Assembly: GCA_030704615.1 (NCBI GenBank)
Contig: CM060732.1
Coordinates: 32,223,053-32,283,052, forward strand
Length of the DNA stretch: 60,000 nt
Reading direction: 5' to 3'
Source of the DNA: Takakia lepidozioides
Taxonomy: Eukaryota > Streptophyta > Takakiopsida > Takakiales > Takakiaceae
Shown here: positions 49,095 through 60,000 of the stretch, one piece after another
Position numbering within the stretch: position 1 is the first letter of the stretch
How the letters are laid out: each line of letters begins with the position of its first letter
Position numbers and translations under genes: made by a program
Notes under the pieces: generated by a model
Database searches by the model: none
What the model saw: only the letters and a program-made list of their open reading frames with translations
What the model was told of the DNA's origin: nothing

Positions 49095-49195
49095 CTCATA
49101 GGTCTCCAAAGCCTCCATCCCGCGCCCTTGCTGTGCATATCCTGCAATCATCACACTCCACGACACCACATCTCGTTCAGCCATACCGTGGCTTG
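49095..49195 (-). repeat. Orphan PPR unit fragment
   Basis: A single piece of the array unit (ERDVVSWSVMIAGYAQQG, then GMEALETYE) sits 330 bp upstream of the PPR start, inside what should be its leader. It is nearly identical to array units, so it was probably copied recently. Confidence 0.75.
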
Positions 49196-49424
49196 CTCCC
49201 AGGAAGCAGTGACACAGCTGCAACTAGATCAAGCTTGAGTCAGCTGCAATTATGTACTGTTATACGAATTTGAGATAGAAGATGGAGACTGGAGCCAAAT
49301 GGAAGGGAGCCTCTTTCAATCTGTACACAGTCAGTCCAAAGCTTGAGGCAAAGCTTACCTCAGTTGAAAGTGCCATTTCTGATAGTAAGTGCGGTAATTC
49401 TCCATGAGAGCTACTTGCTCTCTT

Positions 49425-50310
49425 TCATGACTGTAAGAGTGTGTCCATTGAAACCAGACAGTCGAAATGCAAGGTTGGGGCATCATCGTCACTTTCATCA
49501 GGGTAAGGTGACCCAAACCTGTGCCACAAGGCTGGTTTGGACATTGCCTGCAACACCACCACAAACAGATGCCATGGTTATTTGCAAGAGAGAGCATCCA
49601 CACTATGGAGTCAGATCAAACTCTGAGATAGCCTCACAACCGTAGTCACCACAGGATACTAACCTCAAAGGGCTGGTCAAGGTATGTCAGAAGAAAAAAA
49701 TTGAGTGTCAATTTAAGAGCTGTCAAAATAGTATAAAAGGAAGCAGACTTCTTCCACCGTTCTCTAGCCCTAGCTTGCAAAAGTTGTGACATGCCATTGT
49801 GATACGCTGAGTACACCGAGTACGCTGCAAAAACAGGTACTGTGCAATGGAAAATGTTCAGAGTGCTGCCTCTGGGTTGATCTGAGACTAAAAAATGACC
49901 GTCTTCAGCAGTGACCATTATGGGCTACTCAAGAGAGAAGTTGCCAAAGAACCTTTGAACTTGGATTCTGCTAGGGTGTAAGAACAGACCCTTTCTATAT
50001 ATGGAATGAGAGGAACGATATGGAGCCCCGATTGCTGCGACGAACCCAGTTCAGAGACCCACAACTGCACGCAAAAAGTTTGATGTGCATACCTTCCTTC
50101 GCTGTCCATGGAGGCTGGGGAGGCGTCAAAGCCATCACTCGCAATCGCCAAGCTTGCTATCCAATGCAGCTCCACAGCCTTGACCGGTTGTATGCTACTT
50201 GATGCGAAGCTGCCCGCCCGTTCACCGGAAGAAGACAGGGCCTTGGGTATATAATCTCTCTGCACGCTGCTATCCATGTGGAAAGCAGAGAAGCCGGGAG
50301 CACGGGTGCA
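49425..50310 (-). CDS. Possible membrane-protein gene, two to three exons
   Basis: Exon B (about 49820-49664, ends GAG|GTTAGT) encodes a basic helix and a membrane-like segment (RERWKKSASFYTILTALK, then LNFFLLTYLDQPFE). Exon C (49547-49425, acceptor TTGCAG) joins in phase 0 and ends ESDDDAPTLHFD..MDTLLQS with TGA. Upstream, ATG MDSSVQRDYIPKAL (about 50275) runs to a donor AG|GTATGC (about 50092) but is out of phase with exon B, so an exon is missing or the gene is broken. The 'LLTYLDQPFE' end of a first membrane helix recalls the S1 region of two-pore/voltage-gated cation channels. That is only a hint. Confidence 0.3.
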
Positions 50311-52218
50311 CACAAACCCTTCAACATTCCTGTATATGTACCTACATCCATTCGAACTTCCTCTAACCAGGTGATCCTCTAAACCCCACAAAAGGACCTA
50401 ATTTGAATGGCATCTTGAAGGCGCCATAGCCACCATATGAAACTCTGCGCAACTCATGTTCATCGTCTGTCTCACTGCATCATACCCTAAACCCTAAAAC
50501 ACAGATGGTGGCACAGACAGGAGACAAACAAAACGCTATTCAATGTACATCCAACGTGCCCACGCAACCCTATAAGCAACTTTTTGTAATCTTTTAACTC
50601 TTTGTCTTAAGTTCAATTGGTCCCTTCACACGCACTGCCACGTGTCGTTATATTGTGGTCAACGTGCACACTCATATGAGGTATCCTGGGTATAGGAAAA
50701 ACCAATTCCTCTACTAGTGAAATTTGTAGTTGTTTTGCTTACTGATATTTACCAACCTACAACCATTTCACAGGTTTCATGCCATTCTAGTCAAAATACA
50801 GTCAACAGTTGCACTGGTATTTTTTGAGAATAATATATGATTTTAATTATATTATTGTCAATTACACATGTCATTTTCTAGATGAATGTGTCAGTACTAG
50901 ATACCACACAGTCCAACACTTCACCACAGTAGTGAAATGTGTAACTATTACATATTGATGTTACTGTCTTAGCAGCAATTCTTCACTATGTATTGGAAAT
51001 AATAGTGAATTTGTCAATAGTGAAAATGACAGTGAAACGTCGATGGTTGAAAATCCCATGGGGTGTTGTAGTGGATGGGTATAGAGACAAACTGCGAAAT
51101 CTGAGGAGAGAAGTCGATAACCCAGAACAGTAAAAGCAATAACGAATCCTACTGTGGCTTGATTTCTCTTTCCCAAATGGCGCACCGCCTTGTGGAGGGG
51201 TTCTGTGCGCTAAAAGTAACATTGAAGCCGACTTCCAGGCAGGGCTGTCGCCGCGGCTAACTATGAGGTCCACCCACACTAAGGGTTGGTGCACCTCTAG
51301 CTGTATTGGGCCTTGCCATAACTTTGCATAGCACTCTCACCCATAAACCGACCCACAACTTGCTCAAGAACCCCACTAGTCAAATTTCAATAGTCAAGCA
51401 AAAGGCAAGGGCTCAGCTCCAATTGGGTTGTAAGAATCTTATCAGCGTGAGATTTTGTCATTCATGTTTTGTCAGGGCCTACAAATGTAGCCTGAAAATG
51501 GTCCGAAACTCTCACCGAATCAGCGCCGGCTTAGGAACGCCACTGAGTCAGGGAAGGCTTCCACTATGCACATCACATTCCTTTTCCATCATCATCATTT
51601 GCTGGGCTCTATAAAGGACTTTGAGAAACTCTTCAAAGACATAAGAAGCTGAAAAAACTTATGCAAGTTTGGATAGAAGATGATAAATTGCATCCTCTAC
51701 TCATGAGTAGACAAACAAGCATGATTGGGAAGGAAAGGGTGACCATTGATGGGGATGGAAATGGGTCAAAAACCTGGGGACAAACAAATGCAGTGTGCAA
51801 TCTTCCATAAGTTGAGCTGCTGAGGTATACTAATTTTTTTTAGCATAGTGAAGGCCCAAGTTTAGTGGGAAGCATCCCAGATGTGAGTGGAGGTGTGGAG
51901 TGTGGACCTGCCATGATAGAAAGAGAATCAAGAGCAGACTGACATGATGAATCCAGCAAGGAGGTGCCACATTTTTGGTTCGTGAAACTCGAATTGAAAG
52001 CTTGAAATAGACATCCAATAAGTTGCCTTTGCGCTTTATTGATAATGTTTCTAGAAATGTCATGTGACGATCAATGACAGTCACCATAACGGAGATTGAC
52101 GCCATTTGCACTGAATATGGCAAACGTACTGCCATCAATCTTCATCATAGCTCTTGAAAATTATCAGCTAAACTGTAAGGTGCACAACAGTTGCCTAGGA
52201 CCATGTACAATGGAGTCC
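50311..52218. other. Intergenic stretch with telo-box
   Basis: ACCCTAAACCCTAAAA (about 50486-50501) is two units of the plant telomere repeat; as a 'telo-box' it is a known promoter element. It lies about 210 bp upstream of the ATG near 50275. No gene was recognised from 50600 to 52200. Confidence 0.4.
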
Positions 52219-54372
52219 TTAGATCAACCTCAACAACAAGCCTTCCATTGTTAATCCAGGCCCAAAACCCAGAGCGACCGTCCATGGGTGTACCTTGCCC
52301 GAGCTCTTGTCCTGCCGGAACTTATCCAGCACAAACATGATAGTGGGCGAGCTCATGTTTGCATACTGGTCAAGTATGTACCTGCAGCATTTTTACAACA
52401 CACCATCCCAACAAGTTCTAACTCAGTGAAGCTGCTTTGAAATGAGACCGTGTGGACTGCTGTGATCTATCGCAGTTTAAAGTACAACAAAGCCCTGTGC
52501 ATTATAGGTCATCTTATAGGTGCGCCAATGTCGTGCAATAAGATGAAGGTGTGCACTCTACAGACTCGATTAATCTCCAAAGAATCTTTACCTCAGGCGA
52601 ACTTGCAATCTTGTGTTCACTCTTAGTTTATGACGCACTTGAGCAGGTAGCATTGGTTGTTTGTGGGCACCTTGCCTATGCATAACCTAGGTGATCATGG
52701 TTCAAAGTGTCCACCAGCTTCTACCGAAGGTAGTAATTATTCTTTAGGATGAAGAGACACTATAATTTAGGCTCCCTTGGGGGAGGAGTTCTCTTTCTTT
52801 CTTAGTTTATGCCCTTCATATGTTAGCTATCACCCTTGTGCCATAGCATGACGTAGTACTACATTTAATGTTGCTAACGATAGGGAGGCCATGGATTTGA
52901 AGTTCAGAAGAGACCTGGATACTTGGAGCTGATGAGGTGCAAGACGACAACCTTTCTCAACTGCATCCACAATCGCTTTACCTCCCGGATGTACTGCCCA
53001 GTTGATGGACTGGAAGTCGAGGTCGGTCCCCTTTAGAAGATCTGTCACAAAATCCCCGGCTCGACTACCCACCAGCTGGGGAACATTTTTATTGAGGGTG
53101 GCATTTAGACCTGACTGAGTGACGCGGGCAGTGATACACTCATCTGTTTCCGGTATATATGAAGTACTAGATCGATGGATCTCATATATAGGAGTCTCAG
53201 ACGTTGTGGGCTGTGCTCCAACCACAATCCCAGCAGCCCCGTCAGAAAACAGTATTGCGACGACTATGTTGTTCATGTGGCTGATTGCGACGGGGTCCAG
53301 TGGTTGAGCCTGACACGAGTTTATCTCCACACAAACAACAAGGACGCGATTGTTGGGGTCGCCAAGGGCAATCTCAGCTGCTGTGCGAATACCAATAAGG
53401 CCCGCATGGCAACCCATAAAGGAGACCCAGAAGTGCTTGACACTCTGTTGAAGGCCAAGGTATTTTATGAGGCGCATGTCGATAGCTGGGGATAGCATGC
53501 CAGTTGTCGAATACGTGATTAAATGAGTGATCTTTGACTTGTCCCCTCCCCAGTCATTGATTGCTCTTATTGCTGCCAGCTTCGCAATTTTCATGGCTTC
53601 AATCTCAAACCGAGCAAACCGATCGTCCAATGAGGGCGCCCCATAAGTGTGGAGGTTGGGGCTTGAAGTATACTTCTCACTTGAGACTGCCATATGCTTC
53701 TTTGTAATTCCAGAGCTTTTGCCTACAAACATACGAAAGCTCTGTTTAGCAATAACAAGTCTACTTGCCTGCATCACTCTATCTGTGCATAACATTGTAA
53801 GTACTAGTCTAACTGAGTTTCACAGGAAGTATGAAGCTTGTTCAATAACCTGTTTGTTATATGATAAAAGTGCAAGAACACATGGACATGAAATTGCTTG
53901 CAAGTGAGCTAGCTACTGATCAAGGAATTTCATCTAGGGTAAAAAAATTTGATCAATATATCTTGTTTGGCGAATCAGTAGCCTGAGCCGATGAACTAAT
54001 TTTATTCATGCCCAATTTTGATAAAATAGTGCATCAATAATGAGCTTGCAATGTTTACTCACAGAGACGCTCAGTAAATTGTCGGACCTCAGGGAGGTTT
54101 TCATATTTGAAGCCCTTGATGATGTCAGTTGCAAACTCATTCATTTGATTGATGGACTCTGGATTGGCTGTCCCAATGCCCAAGATGCTAGCCTGGGGGA
54201 AGGTCTGCTCTGTTGTTGCCACATTTGGGGTTCTACGTTCTGAAGCAGACATACTCTCTGTGGTTCTACTGTCAGAGGGCTTCCAGTCGTTGTTTATGGG
54301 CACATCAGCAGCTAGTGGCGCATGTGATCCGTTTGTGGTTTCGAAACTTGAGCACCCATTGGAGATTGCCAT
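52219..54372 (-). CDS. Type III polyketide synthase (chalcone synthase superfamily)
   Basis: Exons 54063-54372, 52915-53722 and 52219-52381 join in phase to 426 residues. Intron 1 splits the Cys codon at the place conserved across plant chalcone synthases (ERL[11 protein letters not shown]). The catalytic triad is present: Cys in [10 protein letters not shown], His in [10 protein letters not shown], and Asn in [10 protein letters not shown], the last only in exon 3. [10 protein letters not shown] closes the fold. The enzyme would extend a CoA starter with malonyl-CoA and cyclise it in the cytosol or at the ER. The usual Phe215 segment (FRGPSD-type) is replaced by QAQPLDP, and the DGAAG loop is kept, so the substrate may differ from chalcone synthase. 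A ~35-residue N-terminal extension is unusual. A second intron splits the Arg codon just before the Asn motif. Confidence 0.88.
52635..52800 (+). mobile_element. Worn SINE copy inside polyketide synthase intron 2
   Basis: It opens CACTTGAGCAGGTAGC like the element at 33700 and has a B-box-like ATGGTTCAAAG (52698-52708). It lies between exons 2 and 3, opposite to the gene. Confidence 0.45.
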
Positions 54373-56325
54373 GGATGAAGCCGAATCACACTGTAACTTG
54401 CAGAGGGAGATTTTTTACCTGAATTCCCACAATTAGTAAGTGTTTAATGAGTATTTTTTATATTATTACTTCACGGACAGATGACTACAAGTTTTCTTGG
54501 ATCTACGTTGCTTGAATGACCTTGTTCTGCATCAAGCATTCTGCAATCTGCACCTCAGGTATCAATGTTAGATTGTTATATGGAGGGTGCAGGCTTAGGA
54601 AGAGAAATGTAATTGAAAAGATTTGAATCTTCTTTAGATCCAAGGGGACCATCAATCCCGCCCCAAAGTATCAAGAGTGGAATTGCCAAGCATTGGTAAA
54701 ACAAGACCTTCCCCAACCCTCTACCGCTCAAGTTGCAAGGCGCCTAGAATCCTCCCATAATCCCCGTGCCATTTTGTGTATTCTGAACGTCATCAAAGCA
54801 GAAGGACCTTGTAACAGGTGATATGATATTGAGCAATGTGCTCTATATGACCGTCCGGACCTTGTGATCACCTACTATCTGAGTACCTGTGGACGACATA
54901 TTGTAAGCATGTCTATGTCTGGCTATGCCTGTCATTGAGACTTTATGACATTAAAACAAAATTGTGACCCTTATGATGAAATGATACTAATCCTTCAAGA
55001 TAACGCTTGGAAGAGACGAGGCGCCTCTAAGACAGACAAAATTGTACCTGCTTAGTAACGAGCACCGCCTGTTTCGTTCTGGAGAGATGATCACCGCCAA
55101 CCAAAGCCGATGCTCGAAACTTCCGAATGTACTAAAGATCACGAGCTAGAGTGCCCGCATCCATAGATGGGGAAATGGAGCGAAATGGAACTTGAAATGG
55201 AACTTTATAACGCCCGCAGAAAGCTCAAAGAGCTTATGGGACAAAGGAAACAAGAAACAAGAAAGAGAACAAAAGACAAAGAGTGAAGCTGGAAGCAGCC
55301 CAAAAGCAACTACTGCTCAAGGGATAGCCTAAGGGAGAGTGAGTGAGAGCAGCGTTCAGCTGATTCTGAAGTGTCTTGAGTTCGACTTTTGAAAGAGAGA
55401 TGAGTACACTGTCACCGTCCGATTAGGATCGATCCAACCAACACATCATCGTGAGGCTCAGTTGTGAGTGTACCTCTTGTGGAAATCTCAGATCTGGATG
55501 TAGTAGGTGGAGTGTTACCATGCCAACTTTACTTTTTGAATTCATGCACTGAATTGACCCCAATTGAGGTAGCTACACTCATGTCAATCCCATGTCAATC
55601 TGTATAGGTAGGGCCTTTATACATGCACCCAAAAGTATATACGTTTGATTCTGCTCTTGCATAGGGGTCATCTTGAAATTCATGGATTATATTGTCAAGT
55701 GCTCGTAAAAATCAAAAGGAATGACAAAAGGTCGTCTTGGAATGATCTAGGAAAGCTCACAAACAATATGTTGGTAGATCTACGAGTGGTAGAGAGTGGG
55801 CTTTGGGTGCCCAGGACCTACTCCTCTACCCCAACTCTACCCTATACCTAACCCACTGAGGGTAGTTTTTGTACCTCTACACCATCTTCATTACTTAACC
55901 GCTTGTAGACCTAACAACAAGTCAACAACACATCACATACTCCGCGCGCCGGTGTTTTTATTTCTGGCGAAATTTCGCACTTTTTCGACCTCAAAAATCA
56001 AAATCGAATATTTTGTCGTAAATTCCCTATTTTCTCATGGATGAAATCGCCAAAATTCTCCGAAAACAATATAAATCTTGGATGAATTTGCCTAATATGG
56101 ATGATATACATGGATGAAAATATACATGAGGATGATTCTGTCGAAATTTCAGTGGATGAACAAAAAATATGGCTATTTCTTGCAAAACTCAGTAGCCACT
56201 CCTGTTGTTTTCCAAATTTGAAAAAAAAACACTGCTCCGCATGCTCCTATATTCGATCTTGAAGGATCTTTTTTCACTTTACACCAAGATTGACATCTTC
56301 GTCATTGAAAAATAAAATAAAAAAT
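54373..56325. other. Intergenic stretch upstream of the polyketide synthase
   Basis: It holds the gene's promoter side and the second copy of a dispersed repeat (about 55195-55345; partner at 33165). No further gene recognised. Confidence 0.4.
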
Positions 56326-56329
56326 GACG

Positions 56330-56495
56330 CGTTGGCGAAGCAAGCGTAACTTATGGTGTCGCTTGACCCCATAGGGCCATTGCCTTCCGGTGGGAAGGTG
56401 GACACCGTAATGACTTCCAACAAGGTGGATTGAACCCACAACCACTCGTGAGAGGGTATGCGCCCTTACCACTGGGCTACATGCTGGTTGTCTCG
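56330..56495 (-). mobile_element. tRNA-derived SINE with perfect pol III boxes
   Basis: Minus strand: A box TAGCCCAGTGG (56469-56479) and B box GGGTTCAATCC (56427-56437), then a body with GGTGTCCACC to about 56330. Same family as the dimer at 44.07-44.38 kb. The element is flanked on the left by an AAAATAAAATAAAAAATG run (plus strand) and so does not show a clear A-tail on its own strand. Confidence 0.65.
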
Positions 56496-56499
56496 TCAT

Positions 56500-59095
56500 T
56501 GAACTGTAGAGCACACGGACTGGCCACTTTAGAAGCTGAAATAGGCCTGACTTGAGAGTAAATTTCACTTCAGGAGTTGTTCCACAAAGATATTTGAAGA
56601 ACTATTTGATGGCTTCTCAGGTGGCAGCACTGGGCTCAGTTTTGTTAGTCCAAAGGGAAGTAGGGCAACAAACATGCAGGAAACACAGCTATTGCAAGTT
56701 GGATTCAGACCGAGTCTATGGTACTGGTAATTATGTGCAATCCTGGTTAACCATCCGACATTGGAGTCTCATTGAACACTTGGCAACTAATATCCATTAG
56801 GTGACCAACCAACCCAATGATCCCCAAATGGTTGTAATGGATAACATTCAACATAATATACCTGTGTATGACGTGCTTCGAATCCAATAAGACGTCCTTG
56901 TGCACTAGTTGTTGAGATCTTAAACACCTTCCAGATTTAGATTTGAGGCTAAAATCTAGAACTTACAAGCTGTCAATAAGAATGTATGTTACATTTAATA
57001 CCATGACAAGTTGTTGCTTATCAATCAACATAAGTTCTTTGGAATGCATTAACGAAAAGTTGATGTACCTATGAAAAGTAAAAACCAATATATTTTTTGT
57101 ATGAATTATAAGACATGTCTTCTAAATATTGTATTACACACACAAAGATATAACTTATTGACACTATGTCAATTGAACTTGGTTATAATATGTGTAAACG
57201 AGCCCTAAGGTTTTGTTTTTTCTTACGATAATATTATATAACATCCATAAAATCTAACACTCATGTAAGCTTAGTTGTATAAAAATTGTTAGCAGTCAAA
57301 AGACATACAGAATATAAACAACAGTATAAAAGGTACTAAAGATGCAAAATACACTATCAAAATCTAATAGGGAATACTCATGAACCACCACATACTTACT
57401 GGCAGCTGTTCTCTCCCATTCAATTTTTGTCAGCTATAATATTTATCATGGTGACCTCACATAACTACAATATTATCAAATCTCAGACTAACCCTATACT
57501 TTCACCAAGACACCATGTCACTCAAGCACGATTACCGATATCAGAACGTGGTGCCATCTCTACTCAAAGTAGTGTTCACATTGTGAATAGAGGAGCGCCC
57601 TTGGCACTGCTGTTGATTTTCTTGTTGAGTGTAATCAAACGAGCAGTTCCTTTGACTCCTGGAATGAGATCTATTTGAATTGCGTTTTGTCATCGTTGAG
57701 AACTGGGCTGAACTGGTAGAAGTGCTACAGTTGAAATTGATAGAGAACAGTTATATTATGTGAGTATTGGGTGGTAAAGAGGGTTTCAAGACCTACAAGC
57801 AAAATGGAGGGGTAGACTACCAACATCCAGTTGCGCTCTTAATGCATTTAGTAGTCCTGGAAAAGTGCCTGCTATCAGCCAAGGAGGAGGTGTGCCAGCA
57901 GCAGGATGAATTAAATCATTGAGATGAGCGAATTAATCATGGAGGCAAAGTGACACCATATTAAGTTACGCTTTGCCCAATCAACATATTATCTAAGCTC
58001 CTTGCGTACATGAAATGTTTTACAAGTTTGAGAGTATTGTTATGGTTTTGTGTATGATGCGCGTGGTGGCTTATGTGAGCAGCGTTCATTGGCATGTGGC
58101 TATTCACAAGACATTGAAATTGAAAAAGCACAACATGTCTAATGAGTTTGAGGGGCAATATCACATCTACAGATCAAAACAATTCTTTTGTTTGAGATGC
58201 TTGAAAATGTCTGCACAAGGGCCAAAGTCATAAATGATTTTCAATTCAAATTTTTGGCATAAAATTATAGATGAACATTTCTACCCAGACTAAACTACCA
58301 AAATACAATATATCTCTCAGTCATGTAAACTAACTTAGAACATAACATCAAACTGACTTTTACGAATGCCACTTTCTTATGAAAATGACTTGTTTGACTT
58401 ACATGTTTTTCATGTATCACATGTGATGCAAACTGCGATTCTTGCACATTTTGATTGATCTATTTCCATGTATTGGTGTTAGTAATTCGACACAAAATTA
58501 GTTGTACATAACTTACAAAATAAAGCATACCTTAAAAAGTAGATATAATTACCCTAAAGACATAAAAAAAAACTACATGTAATTCAGTATATTAATATTT
58601 AAATGTTTTTAAAATGTTTTATGTATTAGTACTACAACAAAAATAAAAATAAAAATTAGTACTACCATTTTTTGTGACTGCCCCCACTAGGACGCATAGG
58701 GAAACTTGATTCAGTGCAGTTAAAAATCTCCAGAAACAAGCTTCCGACGGATACTTGACCATTCACACAACAATATATCCTTAATTGCAGTTTATATACC
58801 TAATATATCTGAGCAAAATATACATAACGCAGTAACAGAGCCTCCATGTGCCACAATTTGGCAGTGAAACGTGACATCAAAGATCAATTACATCCAATGG
58901 GAGGCCGGCCAGGCCATGCAAAATTGGATGATTGTGGGTGTACATTAGATCATGGGACTGCCAAGATCTGGGGCAGCACACCAATATTCATCCTTCCCCG
59001 CCCACGGGTCACATTTCTGCAATCCCTTAACTTACCCAATTCTTCCATCCTAAATCAATCCATAATTAAAATGCCCCATTTTCTTTTTCTATAAT
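56500..59095. other. AT-rich intergenic DNA
   Basis: Long low-GC stretch with scattered short open frames (for example 57427-57678 and 58015-58233) that match nothing known. Confidence 0.45.
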
Positions 59096-59099
59096 CAGG

Positions 59100-59240
59100 T
59101 ACTCGCATAGCTCAGACGGTTTGTTCACCAGTTGCCACGCAGGTGATTCAGGGCTCGAATCTTGCTACATACCTTATCGGGTGTAGTTATTTGTGGTTGG
59201 CCTTCCGGTCTGGAGTTCAGGCTCCTGCTGCATACCAGTG
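59100..59240 (+). mobile_element. tRNA-derived SINE head, second family
   Basis: TAGCTCAGACGG (59108-59119) fits the A box and GGGCTCGAATC (59151-59161) the B box at correct spacing. The arms do not pair as a complete tRNA, and unrelated body sequence follows. Confidence 0.45.
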
Positions 59241-59244
59241 TAGG

Positions 59245-60000
59245 GCGGTTACCCGCTGGGACCCAGGTTAATCGCCGGTTCAGGTTAACCGGAACCGGGC
59301 CTATTCCTACAGAACTTGACCCGGAACCGGAGCCTGCCAATGGGGATCGGCGCAGAACCGAACCGGCGGTTCCTGCTGGGTGTGAGAACCTGGGCACAGG
59401 GGGGGTAAAAACAGGTTCCGGTTCTTGACCCCTTGGTGGGGCTGGTGGGCCCAGGGAAAAACTTATTTAATGCTCTCAAGCTCCTGAGATCCTGGGTTCA
59501 ATGCTTGAAGGCCATGGGATTCTATGTTCAATGCTTCAGCGCCATGAGATCTTGGGTTCAATCTCCAGCTCCATGATATCCTGGCTAAGTTCATTAATAA
59601 AATGTTTGAAGATGCCAATACTTGCCAGGTAGCTGAATAGTACTTTCAACCCATAAAATTTTACCCATTTTCGTCTACCAGTTTATTTAGAGTATTTTTG
59701 TTTGTTTTTTTGTGTTAGTGAAAACTAACAAAATCGTTGGATTTTAGTTCAAATATGTGAATACACTGCTATTTAATCTACCGGGCTGATAAAATATTTT
59801 AAATCTAATTAAATTAAACAAATATATTTTTAAAATAGAACCGGAACCTAACCGGGAACTGATGGTTTTTATCAGCAACTAACCGGTAACGGAACCGCCC
59901 CCATGTTTAAAAGTTGGATCCGGAACTGGACCCGAACCGGCTCAATAAAAAAAAACCGGAACCGGATCCGGAACCGTCTCTTGAAATAATTGTGGAACGG
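59245..60000. repeat. GGTTCCGG/CCGGAACC-rich repeat with AT-rich interior
   Basis: Both 59260-59430 and 59835-60000 are dense in AACCGGAACCGG-type words. The interval between is AT-rich and holds, at 59480-59585, about 3.5 units of a ~30-bp repeat with GGGTTCAAT and CCATGAGATC. The pair of similar flanks suggests one composite element continuing past the window. A related CCCGGAC-rich patch is at 4810-4900. Confidence 0.5.

Noticed and set aside
50486-50501. Interstitial telomere from a chromosome fusion
   Set aside because: Only two repeat units; a promoter telo-box is the simpler reading.
52830-52914. Reading through polyketide synthase exon 2 to the stop at 52830
   Set aside because: That tail lacks the catalytic Asn and the GFGPG loop, while the exon at 52219-52381 restores both in phase.
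53119-53495. Plus-strand frames opposite the polyketide synthase
   Set aside because: Shadows of the conserved minus-strand coding sequence.
56427-56479. Intact tRNA gene at the perfect A and B boxes
   Set aside because: The flanks do not form a 7-bp acceptor stem, and a repeated non-tRNA body follows, so a SINE fits better.

Overview
This is nuclear DNA of a land plant. Genes are split by GT-AG introns of about 70-900 bp. The window holds plant-only families (NPH3-type BTB proteins, trihelix factors, a type III polyketide synthase, PLS/E-class PPR proteins, a UBP1-type RNA-binding protein), and non-LTR and tRNA-derived retroelements lie between the genes. The expanded PPR repeats and the diverged polyketide synthase suggest a non-seed plant (moss, lycophyte or fern) more than a flowering plant. 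This is inference only and no species is claimed.

Layout. 1-8.9 kb: gene-poor, repeat-rich DNA with one broken rhodanese-like exon. 9.5-12.8 kb (+): a trihelix (SIP1/ASIL-like) DNA-binding protein gene whose later exons encode an unrecognised domain. 12.8-17.5 kb (-): a BTB-NPH3 gene whose last exon encodes a ubiquitin-like domain, flanked by a decayed extra copy of that exon and a tandem copy of its 5' part. 17.9-18.1 kb: a shared promoter region. 19.3-25.8 kb (+): an intact 12-exon UBP1-type gene with three RRMs. 28.8-29.8 kb (+): a single-exon F-box gene behind a tandem repeat. 34.4-37.4 kb (-): a degenerate LINE. 37.6-38.5 kb (+): a decayed inverted copy of the 5' part of the PPR locus at 45-49 kb. 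40.3-40.9 kb (-): an unrecognised exon. 42.0-42.9 kb (-): an F-box gene stopped by one in-frame TAA. 43.9-44.4 kb: an Argonaute N-domain-like fragment next to a SINE dimer. 45.2-49.2 kb (-): a PPR pseudogene made of about seven near-identical 303-bp units. 49.4-50.4 kb (-): exons of an unrecognised membrane-protein-like gene. 52.2-54.4 kb (-): an intact three-exon type III polyketide synthase. 54.4-60 kb: AT-rich intergenic DNA with SINEs and a proline-tRNA-unrelated 'GGTTCCGG'-rich repeat.

How the genes relate. The genes look like independent plant loci, not an operon or pathway cluster. Two links are visible. The NPH3-UBL gene and the UBP1-type gene are divergent and share a promoter region. 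Two promoter regions carry GC-rich palindromes containing an E2F-like TTTCCCGC site. The most unusual product is the predicted BTB-NPH3-ubiquitin-like protein, whose parts would suit a CUL3 ubiquitin-ligase adaptor with a built-in ubiquitin mimic. Exon models were built by hand from splice consensus and reading phase. No database search or transcript data was available.
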